From Nibrella viscosa (GTDB taxonomy: Bacteria > Bacteroidota > Bacteroidia > Cytophagales > Spirosomataceae), in contig NZ_BAABHB010000002.1 of NCBI RefSeq assembly GCF_039541875.1, positions 1-64,000 of the forward strand: a stretch of 64,000 nt of DNA. Reading direction: 5' to 3'. Positions 27,021 through 36,213 of this stretch are shown in pieces. A program made the position numbers and the translations under genes. Each line of letters opens with the position of its first letter. Positions within the stretch are counted from its first letter, which is position 1. Under the pieces are notes generated by a model. It was not told where the DNA came from. It saw only the letters and a program-made list of their open reading frames with translations, and searched no databases.

Positions 27021-29993
27021 ATGAACATACGAATACTATCTTTAGGTGGCCTACTACTAGTAGCGGCTCACACCTTCGCGGCAACGCCCCCGACCACCCG
27101 CCAGGGGGCCGCCCGGCTGGCGGCTGGCCAGCCCACCTACACCACGATTGCCTCCAGTTTGAACCCCTCCACGGTGGGGGCGCCGATCACGTTTACATCG
27201 ACTACAAGATATCCAGCCAACCATTTAGACGAAAACGTCACCGAAGGCACGGTGACGTTTTCGGAAGGGGCCACGGTGCTAGCTGCCGACGTGCCTGTGG
27301 TGACAGGCGTGGCCTCGTTTACTACCTCCACTCTGACAGTGGGTACCCACACGATTGTGGCCACGTATAACGGAACGGCCAATTTCTCGACCAGTAAGGG
27401 TTCGGTTGTCCAGACCATTGATAACCCCGGCTCTTGTTCGACTTACGCGGGCAATATCGCCTACGTCAACGGAGCAGCTGCAGTAGGCACCAACGACGGC
27501 ACCACCTGGGCCAGGGCCTTCCTGACGCTCCAGGATGCCCTCGATGCAGCCCGCACCTGTAGCGTAACCCAAATCTGGGTGGCCCAAGGCACGTACGTAC
27601 CGACGAATTATCCGATTGGAGCAGCCACCACGCGGTCCGGTGGGGTACTCACCAGCGCGGATTTCAGCTTTCACCTGGTGAATGGCGTTGCCATTTATGG
27701 GGGCTTTAGCGGCACGGGCACCGAAACCCTGCTGAGCCAGCGTAACTGGGTGCTCAACCCCACCATCCTGAGCGGCACCAACGCCCGCAACCACGTGGTG
27801 ACCTCGGCCAACGACGGCCTCACCACCCGGCTCGATGGCTTCACAATTACGGGGGGGCGTGCCGATGGCAATACCCTGATTACCGTAGAAGGACTTTATT
27901 TCTATGGTAATCGGGGGGCAGGAGCGGCTCTGAATGGAAGTTCGGTAACCCTGAGTAACCTGCTTATTTCGGGGAACAGTTGCTTCTCCACCGATAATGG
28001 GGGTGGCTCGGGAGGTGGAATGGCGATGTATGGAGGGAATTCCATCTTCACGAATGTGGCCTTCGTCGGAAACTCAGCTTATAGTGGGGGTGGACTAGAA
28101 ACATCGAGCACCTCGTTTGTGATGACTAACTGCGTTTTTTCCGGGAATACCGTCAATTCGGGCGGTGGAGGCATGATCGTCAGCAGCGGATCGTCCACAC
28201 TCACCAACGTGGTTTTTGCCAACAATGCGGCCACGCGTACCTCTCCTTCCGCGTTTGGGGGAGCCATGATCAACAATGGCTGTGTGATGACCCTGATCAA
28301 CTGCACCTTTTTCGGGAACACCGCTCCGGGTACGGGCGGTACGATGTACAGCGTGAACGGAGCGACGGTGACTGATAAGAACGGCATTTACTACAACAAC
28401 ACCAACAACGGCAATACGGCCTACAACGGCGTCTTTAACTATAGGGCCTCGGGCTCCCCTTTCCCCGGGCCCTACGATTCGTTTACCGGGACGACGACCC
28501 TGACAGGTACCGATCCCCTGTTTGTCAACGCTGCTGACCCCGACGGGCCCGATAACCGCTGGATGACTGCAGATGACGGGATGGCTATCCAAAGCACTTC
28601 TCCTGCTATCAACGCCGGTACCCCTTCCGGAGCACCTGCTACCGACATCCGGGGCTTTACCCGGACAGGTAATCCCGACCAGGGTGCGTACGAGTATCAG
28701 GCGTGCAGCAACATCACCTACTACGTCGATGCCGATCGGGATGGCTACGGCTCAACTACTACTGCCGTATTATGCGATGCCACAGCTCCGGTCGGTTACG
28801 CCACCAACAACACTGACTGCAACGATAACGACGGCAGTGTGCATGAAGCTCAGCTTTACTACGTCGATGCTGACAGGGATGGTTACGGCTCAACCCAAAC
28901 AGCAATGGTTTGCTCGTCGACAGCTCCGGTCGGTTACGCCACCAACAACACTGACTGCAACGATAACGACGGCAGTGTGCATGAAGCCCAGCTTTACTAC
29001 GTCGACGCTGACGGGGATGGTTACGGCTCAACCCAAACAGCAATGGTTTGCTCGTCGACAGCTCCGGCAGGTTACGCCACCAATAATACGGATCAGTGCC
29101 CCAACGATCCCAAAAAGATTGCCCCTGGCGCGTGTGGCTGCGGGGTGGTCGATACTGATACAGACAGTGACGGTATTGCCGACTGCAACGATCCCTGTCC
29201 GCTGGCGGTCAACGGCATTGCCAATTTCGACCCGGCTGCCTGCGGCTGTGCTACTGGGTTCACCCCGGTCATGAACGGCAACGTCATTACGGGTTGCCAG
29301 TGTACGTTGTCGGTGAGTTTGGGATTGGCATGTCGGCAGGTATATGCGGGCTACGATGCGGCTAGTAATACCACCGTGCTGACGGCTACGGCCACGGGTC
29401 AGGGCGGCAGCGGCTACACGTACCTGTGGAGTAACGGTGCCACGTCGGCCAGCATCACGGTGAGCCCCGCCACAACCACCATCTATTCGGTCACCGTCAG
29501 CAAATCGGGCTGTTCGGCAATAGCTGCCGTGACGGTGAACGTCATCAACGTAGCCTGCGATAAAAACAAAGTAATGATCTGTCACAATGGCCAAACGCTG
29601 TGTGTAGCTAAAACGGGAAAAAATGGGGTAGCCGATCACCTGGCCCATGGTGATAAACTGGGCAGTTGCAATACGGTATTGCCCTGTAATACGACAGGTA
29701 CCCGTCTGGCCACTATCGAGACTAACAGCGAACCGCTGACTGATGGCTGGCTCGCTTATCCCAACCCGTTTGAGCAAACGCTGACACTACAACTACAGAC
29801 CACCATCGCAGGCACCGCCGATATCGTGCTGGTCGATCTGGCTGGCCGCTCTGTTGTGAGTAAGCAACAACTCCTGGTGGAGGGGGCAAACAAGGTTGTC
29901 CTGGAAACAGGTCAGCTGGCCTCGGGTCTGTACATTGTTCGGTTGACTGATGCGGCAAAAGTGGTGCGAACCCTCAAAGTACTTAAAAAGTAA
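27021..29993 (+). CDS. Secreted beta-helix surface protein with MopE-like repeats and T9SS sorting domain
   Basis: 990 aa. Signal peptide (residues 1-20, ending HTFAA). A bacterial Ig-like domain spans about 38-135 (TIASSLNPSTVGAPITF). A right-handed parallel beta-helix region (about 145-560) is rich in Gly, Asn and Ser turns. Three 46-residue tandem repeats (YYVDADRDGYGS..TDCNDND, coordinates 28719-29093) resemble calcium-binding thrombospondin-3/MopE-type repeats. A second Ig-like unit follows, then a Cys/His-rich KVMICHNGQTLCVA segment. The final 80 residues (YPNPFEQTLTL..GLYIVRL) form a type A T9SS sorting domain, predicting cell-surface attachment or release. Confidence 0.85.
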   Translation: MNIRILSLGGLLLVAAHTFAATPPTTRQGAARLAAGQPTYTTIASSLNPSTVGAPITFTSTTRYPANHLDENVTEGTVTFSEGATVLAADVPVVTGVASFTTSTLTVGTHTIVATYNGTANFSTSKGSVVQTIDNPGSCSTYAGNIAYVNGAAAVGTNDGTTWARAFLTLQDALDAARTCSVTQIWVAQGTYVPTNYPIGAATTRSGGVLTSADFSFHLVNGVAIYGGFSGTGTETLLSQRNWVLNPTILSGTNARNHVVTSANDGLTTRLDGFTITGGRADGNTLITVEGLYFYGNRGAGAALNGSSVTLSNLLISGNSCFSTDNGGGSGGGMAMYGGNSIFTNVAFVGNSAYSGGGLETSSTSFVMTNCVFSGNTVNSGGGGMIVSSGSSTLTNVVFANNAATRTSPSAFGGAMINNGCVMTLINCTFFGNTAPGTGGTMYSVNGATVTDKNGIYYNNTNNGNTAYNGVFNYRASGSPFPGPYDSFTGTTTLTGTDPLFVNAADPDGPDNRWMTADDGMAIQSTSPAINAGTPSGAPATDIRGFTRTGNPDQGAYEYQACSNITYYVDADRDGYGSTTTAVLCDATAPVGYATNNTDCNDNDGSVHEAQLYYVDADRDGYGSTQTAMVCSSTAPVGYATNNTDCNDNDGSVHEAQLYYVDADGDGYGSTQTAMVCSSTAPAGYATNNTDQCPNDPKKIAPGACGCGVVDTDTDSDGIADCNDPCPLAVNGIANFDPAACGCATGFTPVMNGNVITGCQCTLSVSLGLACRQVYAGYDAASNTTVLTATATGQGGSGYTYLWSNGATSASITVSPATTTIYSVTVSKSGCSAIAAVTVNVINVACDKNKVMICHNGQTLCVAKTGKNGVADHLAHGDKLGSCNTVLPCNTTGTRLATIETNSEPLTDGWLAYPNPFEQTLTLQLQTTIAGTADIVLVDLAGRSVVSKQQLLVEGANKVVLETGQLASGLYIVRLTDAAKVVRTLKVLKK
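28719..29093 (+). repeat. Three in-frame 138-bp tandem repeats within the surface protein gene
   Basis: Units start at 28719, 28857 and 28995; the third is cut at 99 bp. Units 2 and 3 are more alike than either is to unit 1, a sign of recent unit duplication. Each encodes an acidic DxDxDGYGS-type loop. Confidence 0.85.
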
Positions 29994-30042
29994 ACGATTG
30001 TGTTTCCAGCCCGACCGGGATTGGGCTGGAAACACAATCGTT
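29993..30042 (+). terminator. Hairpin terminator after the surface protein gene
   Basis: Perfect 20-bp stem (29993-30012 with 30023-30042) around a 10-nt loop. It starts on the last base of the stop codon, followed by a T-rich tract. Confidence 0.85.
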
Positions 30043-30408
30043 ATTAGGTTTATCTGTTGTTTTCTTATCAGGGTAGGCTTAGTGTTCTCGGCAGCAGATA
30101 ACGATCTTCCCAGCAACTATCCTATCTTCTGGAGTGAATGTGTTTTTAAAATCATTACCTCTGGGAGAGCCTCAGAAAGCGTGGACGCGTCGCCGTGCGG
30201 GCAAGTAGATTAAGCCGCTATTGGAACCGGCAATATAGCCGGAGGCCGAAGCCGGGGAAGCGTTCTCGGAAGCTGACCTCCCACTGCTCGTTCAAGACCT
30301 TCGTGCGAGCCTGTAACACGCGTAAGGTGGCAGGTTCCGGATCTGACACTAACTCAGGCATGGGGCAATATTATTTTGCAATTGAATAAACGAGTCCAGT
30401 AAGACGTC
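30043..30408. other. Gene-free, apparently decayed interval
   Basis: 366 bp. Short open frames on the plus strand have no family resemblance and unlikely composition. I see no RNA gene or repeat. Together with the fragments on either side it reads as rearrangement debris. Confidence 0.5.
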
Positions 30409-30501
30409 ATGGACAACTTGTTGAAAAAATTCTTCAAACGACAGCCCCGCCCACAACTCTTCTTCCTGCTCACAGGCAATATGGTCGGTCAGTACAGATA
30501 A
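30409..30501 (+). pseudogene. Probable N-terminal remnant of a polysaccharide flippase gene
   Basis: The 30-codon frame MDNLLKKFFKRQPRPQLFFL.. continues LTGNMVGQ and stops. This resembles the first residues of Wzx/oligosaccharide flippases, where a basic start leads into a helix with a GN..GQ pattern before the first loop. Only the start is present. The identification rests on a short stretch and is tentative. If right, this locus once belonged to a surface polysaccharide cluster, in keeping with the adjacent methyltransferase. Confidence 0.35.
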
Positions 30502-30747
30502 CAACTAATGGTGGACAAGACTTAGGCCAAAGTGTCTAACTCATTTACTGCATCAACCGCCGTTTCCACTTGAGTTGGTGTCGGATGAGTAATAGAGTAC
30601 TTTATGCCCACCGGAGATGTGAGCAGTGCCTGGTATGCACATCTTTGCAGTCTTCTTGTTATTTTTACTGACAGATTCTAAAACAGGGCGTTTTTCACTT
30701 GATAGATCGAAAAGTTGGTCAATTCCCCGCCCGATTATATTAACCAA

Positions 30748-31515
30748 ATGTATAAAACCACAGAAATTACCTCGGCCGAGATTGCGTCGGATAACCCGGT
30801 TCACCAGCGGCTGTTGTTTCCCTATGTCGAAGCGGCCAAAATGGTGAGCGGCAATGTGCTGGAGATCGGCTGCGGCTGGGGGAGAGGCTTGCAACTGCTG
30901 ACGCAGGCCGCCGACCACTATACCGGCATCGATAAAAACACAGACCTGATTGCGTCTCTGCGTCAGGAGTATCCTCAATCCACCTTTATCCAGGCCAATA
31001 TACCCCCCCTGCAGGGCCTGGCCGACAATAGCTTCGACTATATTGTTACGTTTCAGGTTATCGAGCATATCGAAAACGACGACCTGTTTATAAAGGAAGC
31101 TCACCGGGTGCTGAAACCCGGCGGCAAACTATTATTGACAACGGTCAACCGCATCTTCTCCCTGACGCGCAACCCCTGGCACGTGCGGGAGTACGTGGCC
31201 GACGAACTGAAGCAATTGATGCAGCGGTACTTCCCGACCGTCGAAACGAAGGGTATCCATGGCAACGAGAGGGTGATGACTTACTATGAGCAGAATAAGA
31301 AATCGGTGGAGCGTATCACCCGCTATGATGTTTTTAACCTGCAATACCGACTGCCTCGCTGGATGCTCCAGGTGCCATACGACATCATGAACCGCGTCAA
31401 CCGCAACCGATTGTTGCAGCAGGACGGCATTGCGGCCGAAATTCAATACACCGACTACCTCATGAGCAACGACCCGGCCGGCAGTCTGGATTTCTTTTAC
31501 ATCGCGACGAAATAG
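30748..31515 (+). CDS. SAM-dependent methyltransferase (intact copy)
   Basis: 255 aa from ATG 30748; a frame reaching 30715 exists, but MYKTTEITSAEIA is shared with the 24307 fragment and marks the start. SAM-binding loop VLEIGCGWGRGLQLL (about 38-52), acidic GIDKNTDL, then FDYIVTFQVIEHIEND (about 104-119) and LKPGGKLLLTTVNR are the standard Methyltransf_11/25 motifs. WHVREYVADELKQLM is common in glycan- or lipid-related members. Substrate unknown. Its 5' 117 bp are duplicated 6.4 kb upstream in the same orientation. Confidence 0.85.
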   Translation: MYKTTEITSAEIASDNPVHQRLLFPYVEAAKMVSGNVLEIGCGWGRGLQLLTQAADHYTGIDKNTDLIASLRQEYPQSTFIQANIPPLQGLADNSFDYIVTFQVIEHIENDDLFIKEAHRVLKPGGKLLLTTVNRIFSLTRNPWHVREYVADELKQLMQRYFPTVETKGIHGNERVMTYYEQNKKSVERITRYDVFNLQYRLPRWMLQVPYDIMNRVNRNRLLQQDGIAAEIQYTDYLMSNDPAGSLDFFYIATK

Positions 31516-31622
31516 CCCTTTCCCGCGCCAGGTTTCAAGTTATATTCACCGCGAATAACCGGAAACGGGGCCGGCCGGATGGAATCTGAAACCGCCGGCT
31601 GGTCCCGTTCAACTTTTTGGTA

Positions 31623-34034
31623 ATGATAAAACGGCTTCTTTTTCTTCTCTTTTTTGGTTGTTGGGCTGGGATCGGCCTGGCGCAGGTAGGTCAGGTAACG
31701 CTTTCCGGAACCGTCAAAGACGTACACACGAAGGCGCCACTGCCGTTTGTCAATGCAACCCTGCTGATGCCGAAGGACAGCGGGTTTGTGACCGGGGCCA
31801 TCACCAACGAAGAAGGCCTGTTTGCTTTGTCCGGCGTTAAAAGTGGGTCTTACCTGTTGCGGGTTACCTCCATCGGCTATCAGCCCAGAGTGCTGCCCGT
31901 GCTGGTGGGTAAACTGAGCGAATACCTGAACCTGGGCACGATTGACCTGTCGGAGGAGGTAGCCCAACTCGGAGAGGTAACCGTGACGGCCCGGCAGGAG
32001 GCTATAGCCCCGGCCCTGGACAAGAAGACCTTTACCCTGGCCGACAACATCAGTCAGTCTGGTGGCTCGGTACTGGAGGCCATGAAAAACCTGCCGGGGG
32101 TTACGGTCGGAGAGGGTGGTAAGGTGCAGTTGCGCGGCAACGACCGCGTGATGGTGCTGCTCGATGGGAAGCAGACTGCCCTCACTGGTTTTGGCAGTCA
32201 GTCCGGCCTGGAGAATATACCGGCCTCGGCCATCGACAAGATCGAGATCATTAACAATCCTTCAGCGAAGTACGACGCCAACGGCAATGCCGGCATCATC
32301 AACATCATCTACAAAAAAGAAAAGAAGGAAGGCTTCAACGGGAAAGTCGGGATGGCTACGGCGCTGGGTGCTTTGTGGATCAAGCGGGAGAATTACCCGA
32401 CCATCCGGCCGCAGTATCAGGGTACACCCAAAATAAATCCGTCGCTGTCGCTCAACTACCGCAAGAACAAGGTCAATCTGTTTTTTCAAGGCGATAATCT
32501 GTACACCCAGACGCTGAACAAAAATGAATTTGCCGACCGGTTTTACGATTCCGGCGAAGTGATCCGGCAGCAGACCAAGCGCAACCGGAATACCAATATC
32601 ATCACCGGAAAAACGGGTGTCGACTGGACACCCGACGCCAACAATACCATCAGTGTTTCGGGGCTGTTCAGCAGCGAGAAAATCATTGATCGGGGTGACG
32701 AACCTTTTTTCAACGGCGACCTGACGAAGCGGCTGCGGCTGTGGCAGTTTCTGGAGGATGAGCTGAAAACAACGGTTACGGCATCGGCCAACTGGCAGCA
32801 TAAGTTCAAACAACCGGGGCGGCTGTTCAACGTAGGTTTTAACTACACCTTCCACCGGGAAGACGAGAAGTACTTTTTCACCAACATCCTGCCGGACTAT
32901 ACCGGTAACGATTCGTTCAAACTGTTGTCGGATGAGCACGTGGGTGACCTCACCGTCGACTATGTGCAGCCGCTCCGATACGGCCGCGTCGAGGGTGGAC
33001 TAAAATTCCGCCGGCGGTACATCCCGACCAACATGCAGTTCTTTCCGGGCCTGAATTCACCTTTGGATGTGAATGCCGGCGGCTGGGCCAATTATAGCGA
33101 AGTGATACCGGCAGTATACGGCAACTACATCTTCGAAAACCAACATTTTGAGGTGGAAGCCGGTGTGCGGGTCGAGTACGTAGATTTACGGTACGAGGTA
33201 AATCCGAACCACAATACGTATAAGAGCGATGGGTACACGTATTCCCAGCCGTTTCCGAACGTGCGGGTGTCGTATAAGCTGAACGACGGTAACCGGCTCT
33301 CGTTCTTCTACAACCGCCGGGTAGATCGTCCCAACGAAGTCGACATCCGCATCTTTCCCAAGTACGATGATGCCGAAATCATCAAAGTAGGGAATCCGGG
33401 CCTGCAGCCCCAGTTTACCAGCTCATTTGAACTGGGCTACAAAACCAACTGGAACGATGGGTCACTGTATTCGGCCGCGTACCACAAGACCATCGACGCG
33501 ACCATTACCCGAATCGGCACCATTGTTCCCGGCAGTACCTTAATCTACAACGTCTTTCAGAATGCCGGGCGCAGCTACAATACCGGGTTTGAGGTGGTGC
33601 TGTCGCAGAAGGCAGGTACCTGGGGCAGCTTCAACCTGAACCTGAACGGCTACCGGAACACCATCGATGCGTTTACGGTCGTGAATCAATACCCGGTACC
33701 CAGCACCTTTTCGGCGGAGCGGCAGCAGTTGATTTCGGGTAACGTAAAGCTCAACGGCAACTTCCGTCTGCCCGGTCAGTTAGACGCGCAGATCACGGCC
33801 ATTTACCTGGCCCCCGATCTGGTGCCGCAGGGCCGCATCGACTCCCGCTTCGCCATCGATGCCGGTCTGAAAAAAGCCATTCAGAAAGGCAAAGGCGAGT
33901 GGTTCCTGAACGCCACCGATATAGCCAACACCCTGCGCATCCGCCGGGAGGTGCAGGGTGCCGGTTTTAGCTATGTCAGCACCGACTACTACGAAACGCA
34001 GGTGTTCCGGGTCGGATACGGGTACAAGTTTTAA
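31623..34034 (+). CDS. TonB-dependent outer-membrane receptor, OMP_b-brl_3 type
   Basis: 803 aa from ATG 31623 (signal peptide MIKRLLFLLFFGCWAGIGLA). Carboxypeptidase-regulatory-like domain at about 25-110 (SGTVKDVHTKAPLPFVNATL), plug with VLEAMKNLPGVTVGEGGKVQ and INNPSAKYDANGNAGIINII, barrel from about 220 to the final ETQVFRVGYGYKF. It belongs to the same broad family as the 4.1 and 6.8 kb receptors but is clearly more distant. It follows the methyltransferase by 107 bp and converges on the SDR gene. Substrate unknown. Confidence 0.87.
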   Translation: MIKRLLFLLFFGCWAGIGLAQVGQVTLSGTVKDVHTKAPLPFVNATLLMPKDSGFVTGAITNEEGLFALSGVKSGSYLLRVTSIGYQPRVLPVLVGKLSEYLNLGTIDLSEEVAQLGEVTVTARQEAIAPALDKKTFTLADNISQSGGSVLEAMKNLPGVTVGEGGKVQLRGNDRVMVLLDGKQTALTGFGSQSGLENIPASAIDKIEIINNPSAKYDANGNAGIINIIYKKEKKEGFNGKVGMATALGALWIKRENYPTIRPQYQGTPKINPSLSLNYRKNKVNLFFQGDNLYTQTLNKNEFADRFYDSGEVIRQQTKRNRNTNIITGKTGVDWTPDANNTISVSGLFSSEKIIDRGDEPFFNGDLTKRLRLWQFLEDELKTTVTASANWQHKFKQPGRLFNVGFNYTFHREDEKYFFTNILPDYTGNDSFKLLSDEHVGDLTVDYVQPLRYGRVEGGLKFRRRYIPTNMQFFPGLNSPLDVNAGGWANYSEVIPAVYGNYIFENQHFEVEAGVRVEYVDLRYEVNPNHNTYKSDGYTYSQPFPNVRVSYKLNDGNRLSFFYNRRVDRPNEVDIRIFPKYDDAEIIKVGNPGLQPQFTSSFELGYKTNWNDGSLYSAAYHKTIDATITRIGTIVPGSTLIYNVFQNAGRSYNTGFEVVLSQKAGTWGSFNLNLNGYRNTIDAFTVVNQYPVPSTFSAERQQLISGNVKLNGNFRLPGQLDAQITAIYLAPDLVPQGRIDSRFAIDAGLKKAIQKGKGEWFLNATDIANTLRIRREVQGAGFSYVSTDYYETQVFRVGYGYKF

Positions 34035-34079
34035 TTTATTTCAAGGTCCGGGCCAGGACCCATGGGCATAAACCTGAAA

Positions 34080-34958
34080 CTACGATTTGCCCGCCCGATT
34101 CGCCTGCTTGATGGTCTGCTCGATTACATCCCACATCTCGGAGCTAACCTGCTCCAGGTGGTTGAACTCGCCGGCCATCAGGACTTCCCCGCCGTCGATG
34201 GTGATACACTCACCCGTAACGAAACCGGAGTAGTCGGAGAGGAGGTAGGCTGCCAGATTGGCCAGTTCCTGATGTTCGCCGACACGTTTCAGCGGAATGC
34301 GGCTGGTCGGGTCCATCAGCTTCATGAGCGGTTCGGGAAACAGCCGGTCCCAGGCACCTTTGGTCGGGAAAGGGCCGGGGGCAATGGCGTTGAGCCGGAT
34401 GCCGTATTTGCCCCACTCGGCGGCCAGCGATTTGGTCATGATCAGCGCTCCACCTTTGGCTACGGCCGAGGGAACAACATAGCCCGAACCTGTTTGGGCG
34501 TAGGTCGTGGAGATATTGAGTACCGTCCCTTTAATCTGGTTCTCGATCCAGTATTTACCGACGGCCAGTGTAAAGTAGTACGTGCCCCGCAAGACAATAT
34601 CCACAATTACATCAAATGCCTTGTACGACAGCCGCTCGGTGGGGCTGATGAAATTGCCTGCCGAGTTATTCAGCAGGCCGTCAATCCGGCCGAATCGGTT
34701 GACGGTTTCGGTAATGACGTTTTCGATCTCCTGCGGGTTGCGCACATCGCAGGCCAGCGCTAATACCTGACCACCAGTCTCCTCAGCCAATTCCTTCGCG
34801 GTTTCGTCCAGCACGTTCTGCCGACGGCTGCAAATGGTCACGTTGGCACCGAGTTGCAGAAAATACCGGCTCATGGATTTACCGAGGCCTGTGCCTCCGC
34901 CGGTAACAATAATGGTCTTTCCCTGTAAAGCTCCGTCGCGGAGCATGCCCTGGTTCAT
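34080..34958 (-). CDS. SDR oxidoreductase, 2,4-dienoyl-CoA reductase-like
   Basis: 292 aa. NADP-binding TGGGTGLGKSMSRYF (about 19-33) and NNSAGNF (about 91-97). The active-site region reads SGYVVPSAVAKGGALIMTKSLAAEWGKYGIRLN. The classical YxxxK tyrosine is absent and replaced by a Ser-x3-Lys arrangement, exactly as in mitochondrial/peroxisomal dienoyl-CoA reductases (DECR), which act on unsaturated acyl-CoAs. The ECH1-like gene at 36.2-37.1 kb would supply the matching isomerase. Role in auxiliary beta-oxidation is inferred from family and context. Confidence 0.8.
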   Translation of the reverse strand: MNQGMLRDGALQGKTIIVTGGGTGLGKSMSRYFLQLGANVTICSRRQNVLDETAKELAEETGGQVLALACDVRNPQEIENVITETVNRFGRIDGLLNNSAGNFISPTERLSYKAFDVIVDIVLRGTYYFTLAVGKYWIENQIKGTVLNISTTYAQTGSGYVVPSAVAKGGALIMTKSLAAEWGKYGIRLNAIAPGPFPTKGAWDRLFPEPLMKLMDPTSRIPLKRVGEHQELANLAAYLLSDYSGFVTGECITIDGGEVLMAGEFNHLEQVSSEMWDVIEQTIKQANRAGKS

Positions 34959-35287
34959 AAAATGCTGATTATTGATAAAGTAGCGTGGGTAATATAGCCA
35001 AAATCTTTACGTTTTCGAATGTCCTTGCTTTTAATGCACTGGTAATAGCGTTGTGAGTATTTGTGGTACGGATTTACGGGTTTATAGTAAATGCGCCTAA
35101 CAGGTTTACAGGTGATGAATGCGCTGCGCTATACTGAGGACGACCGTTTACTAAAAAGATAGGGCTTTACAGGTTCTCTGAATACATCTGCTTACGTATA
35201 GGGATTTTGGTTTATGGTACACGACAATTTATTCTTACATTTAGCTCATTACCAAAGCCTTATTCTAAACCAAAATCAGCCAGAAAA
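34959..35287. other. Divergent intergenic region before the lipoprotein gene
   Basis: 329 bp with promoters presumably for both sides. TACATTTAG near 35235 is one base off a TAnnTTTG -7 box for the lipoprotein. Nothing else recognised. Confidence 0.45.
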
Positions 35288-36136
35288 ATGAGAGCACAAC
35301 GTAGACCGTTCCGGATGGCGAGCCTGGTGGCTTCCATTCTTGCCGTTATTCTGATTGCAGGTTGTGAGCCGAACGAATCGAGCCTGAACCCGGTCGCTCC
35401 TTCATCCGGCGACCAAAACGCCCGTGCCGGAGCCGATAAGGTAGTTACGCATTATGGACCGGCCGTACCACTAGGCGGTGGCGTAGCCCGGACATTTGTC
35501 AGTGCCACCAAATCCGGCGAATTGATGGAGATTGGTATTGCTATATCGGAAAAAGTGCTGATAGCTCTCCTGAAAGATGGAGGAGAAAGTTACCAGAAAG
35601 TACTGCGATTCCCCAGCCAATTCGACATCGCACCTTTCCAGCATGTGTTAATGGACTGGAATGCACACGGACACGAGCCTGAGTTCCTTTATGGGGTACC
35701 TCATTTTGACTTTCATTTTTACATGATCTCCAGCCAAGCCCGTGAGGCTATACCAGGCCTGCCGGGAAACATGATGGATCCCACACTCCCAGCCCCCCAA
35801 TATCTGCCGGTCGGGTATGTGCCGACACCCGGACGCGTACCGGCCATGGGTACCCACTGGGTCGATCCATCTTCACCGGAGTTTCAGACACCAGGGGGCT
35901 TTACGCGTACCATGATTTACGGCAGCTACAACTATGAAGTAATTTTCCTTGAACCAATGATTACCCTTGATTATCTGCTGAATGGGGCCAAAGGCACCTT
36001 CCAGATTAAACAACCGACGGATTTTGCCAAAGCGGGTAACTACCCCACTCAGTACTCGATCCGGTACGACAGCCAGAGCAAAGACTACATTGTTTCCATA
36101 GTGAACTTTGTGTACCATCCCGGAGGAGTGAATTAA
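35288..36136 (+). CDS. Lipoprotein resembling the DUF5602/TTHB210-like family
   Basis: 282 aa from ATG 35288 (MRAQRRPFRMASLVASILAVILIAGCEP). IAGC is a clear lipobox, so the mature protein is lipid anchored. The core contains HVLMDWNAHGHEP and VPHFDFHFYMIS, a His-rich pattern I associate with DUF5602, plus YVPTPGRVPAMGTHWVD. The histidines could bind metal. Upstream in-frame codons to 35207 lack a signal and are rejected as start. Ends at a strong terminator. Function unknown. Confidence 0.7.
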   Translation: MRAQRRPFRMASLVASILAVILIAGCEPNESSLNPVAPSSGDQNARAGADKVVTHYGPAVPLGGGVARTFVSATKSGELMEIGIAISEKVLIALLKDGGESYQKVLRFPSQFDIAPFQHVLMDWNAHGHEPEFLYGVPHFDFHFYMISSQAREAIPGLPGNMMDPTLPAPQYLPVGYVPTPGRVPAMGTHWVDPSSPEFQTPGGFTRTMIYGSYNYEVIFLEPMITLDYLLNGAKGTFQIKQPTDFAKAGNYPTQYSIRYDSQSKDYIVSIVNFVYHPGGVN

Positions 36137-36154
36137 ACCTAAATACCTATACAG

Positions 36155-36182
36155 GAGCCGTACGCCAGGCGGGGTACGGCTC
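36155..36182 (+). terminator. Intrinsic terminator after the lipoprotein gene
   Basis: 9-bp stem gagccgtac/gtacggctc with a 10-nt loop followed by a run of eight T, 18 bp after the stop. Confidence 0.9.
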
Positions 36183-36213
36183 TTTTTTTTCGGCAGGCTT
36201 TACAAGGCATCCG

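Noticed and set aside
28719..29093. Regular repeats that could suggest a CRISPR array
   Set aside because: The period is 138 bp, in frame, with no variable spacers; it encodes acidic protein repeats.
29950..30389. Short plus-strand frames after the surface protein gene
   Set aside because: They overlap the terminator hairpin or debris and have no family resemblance.
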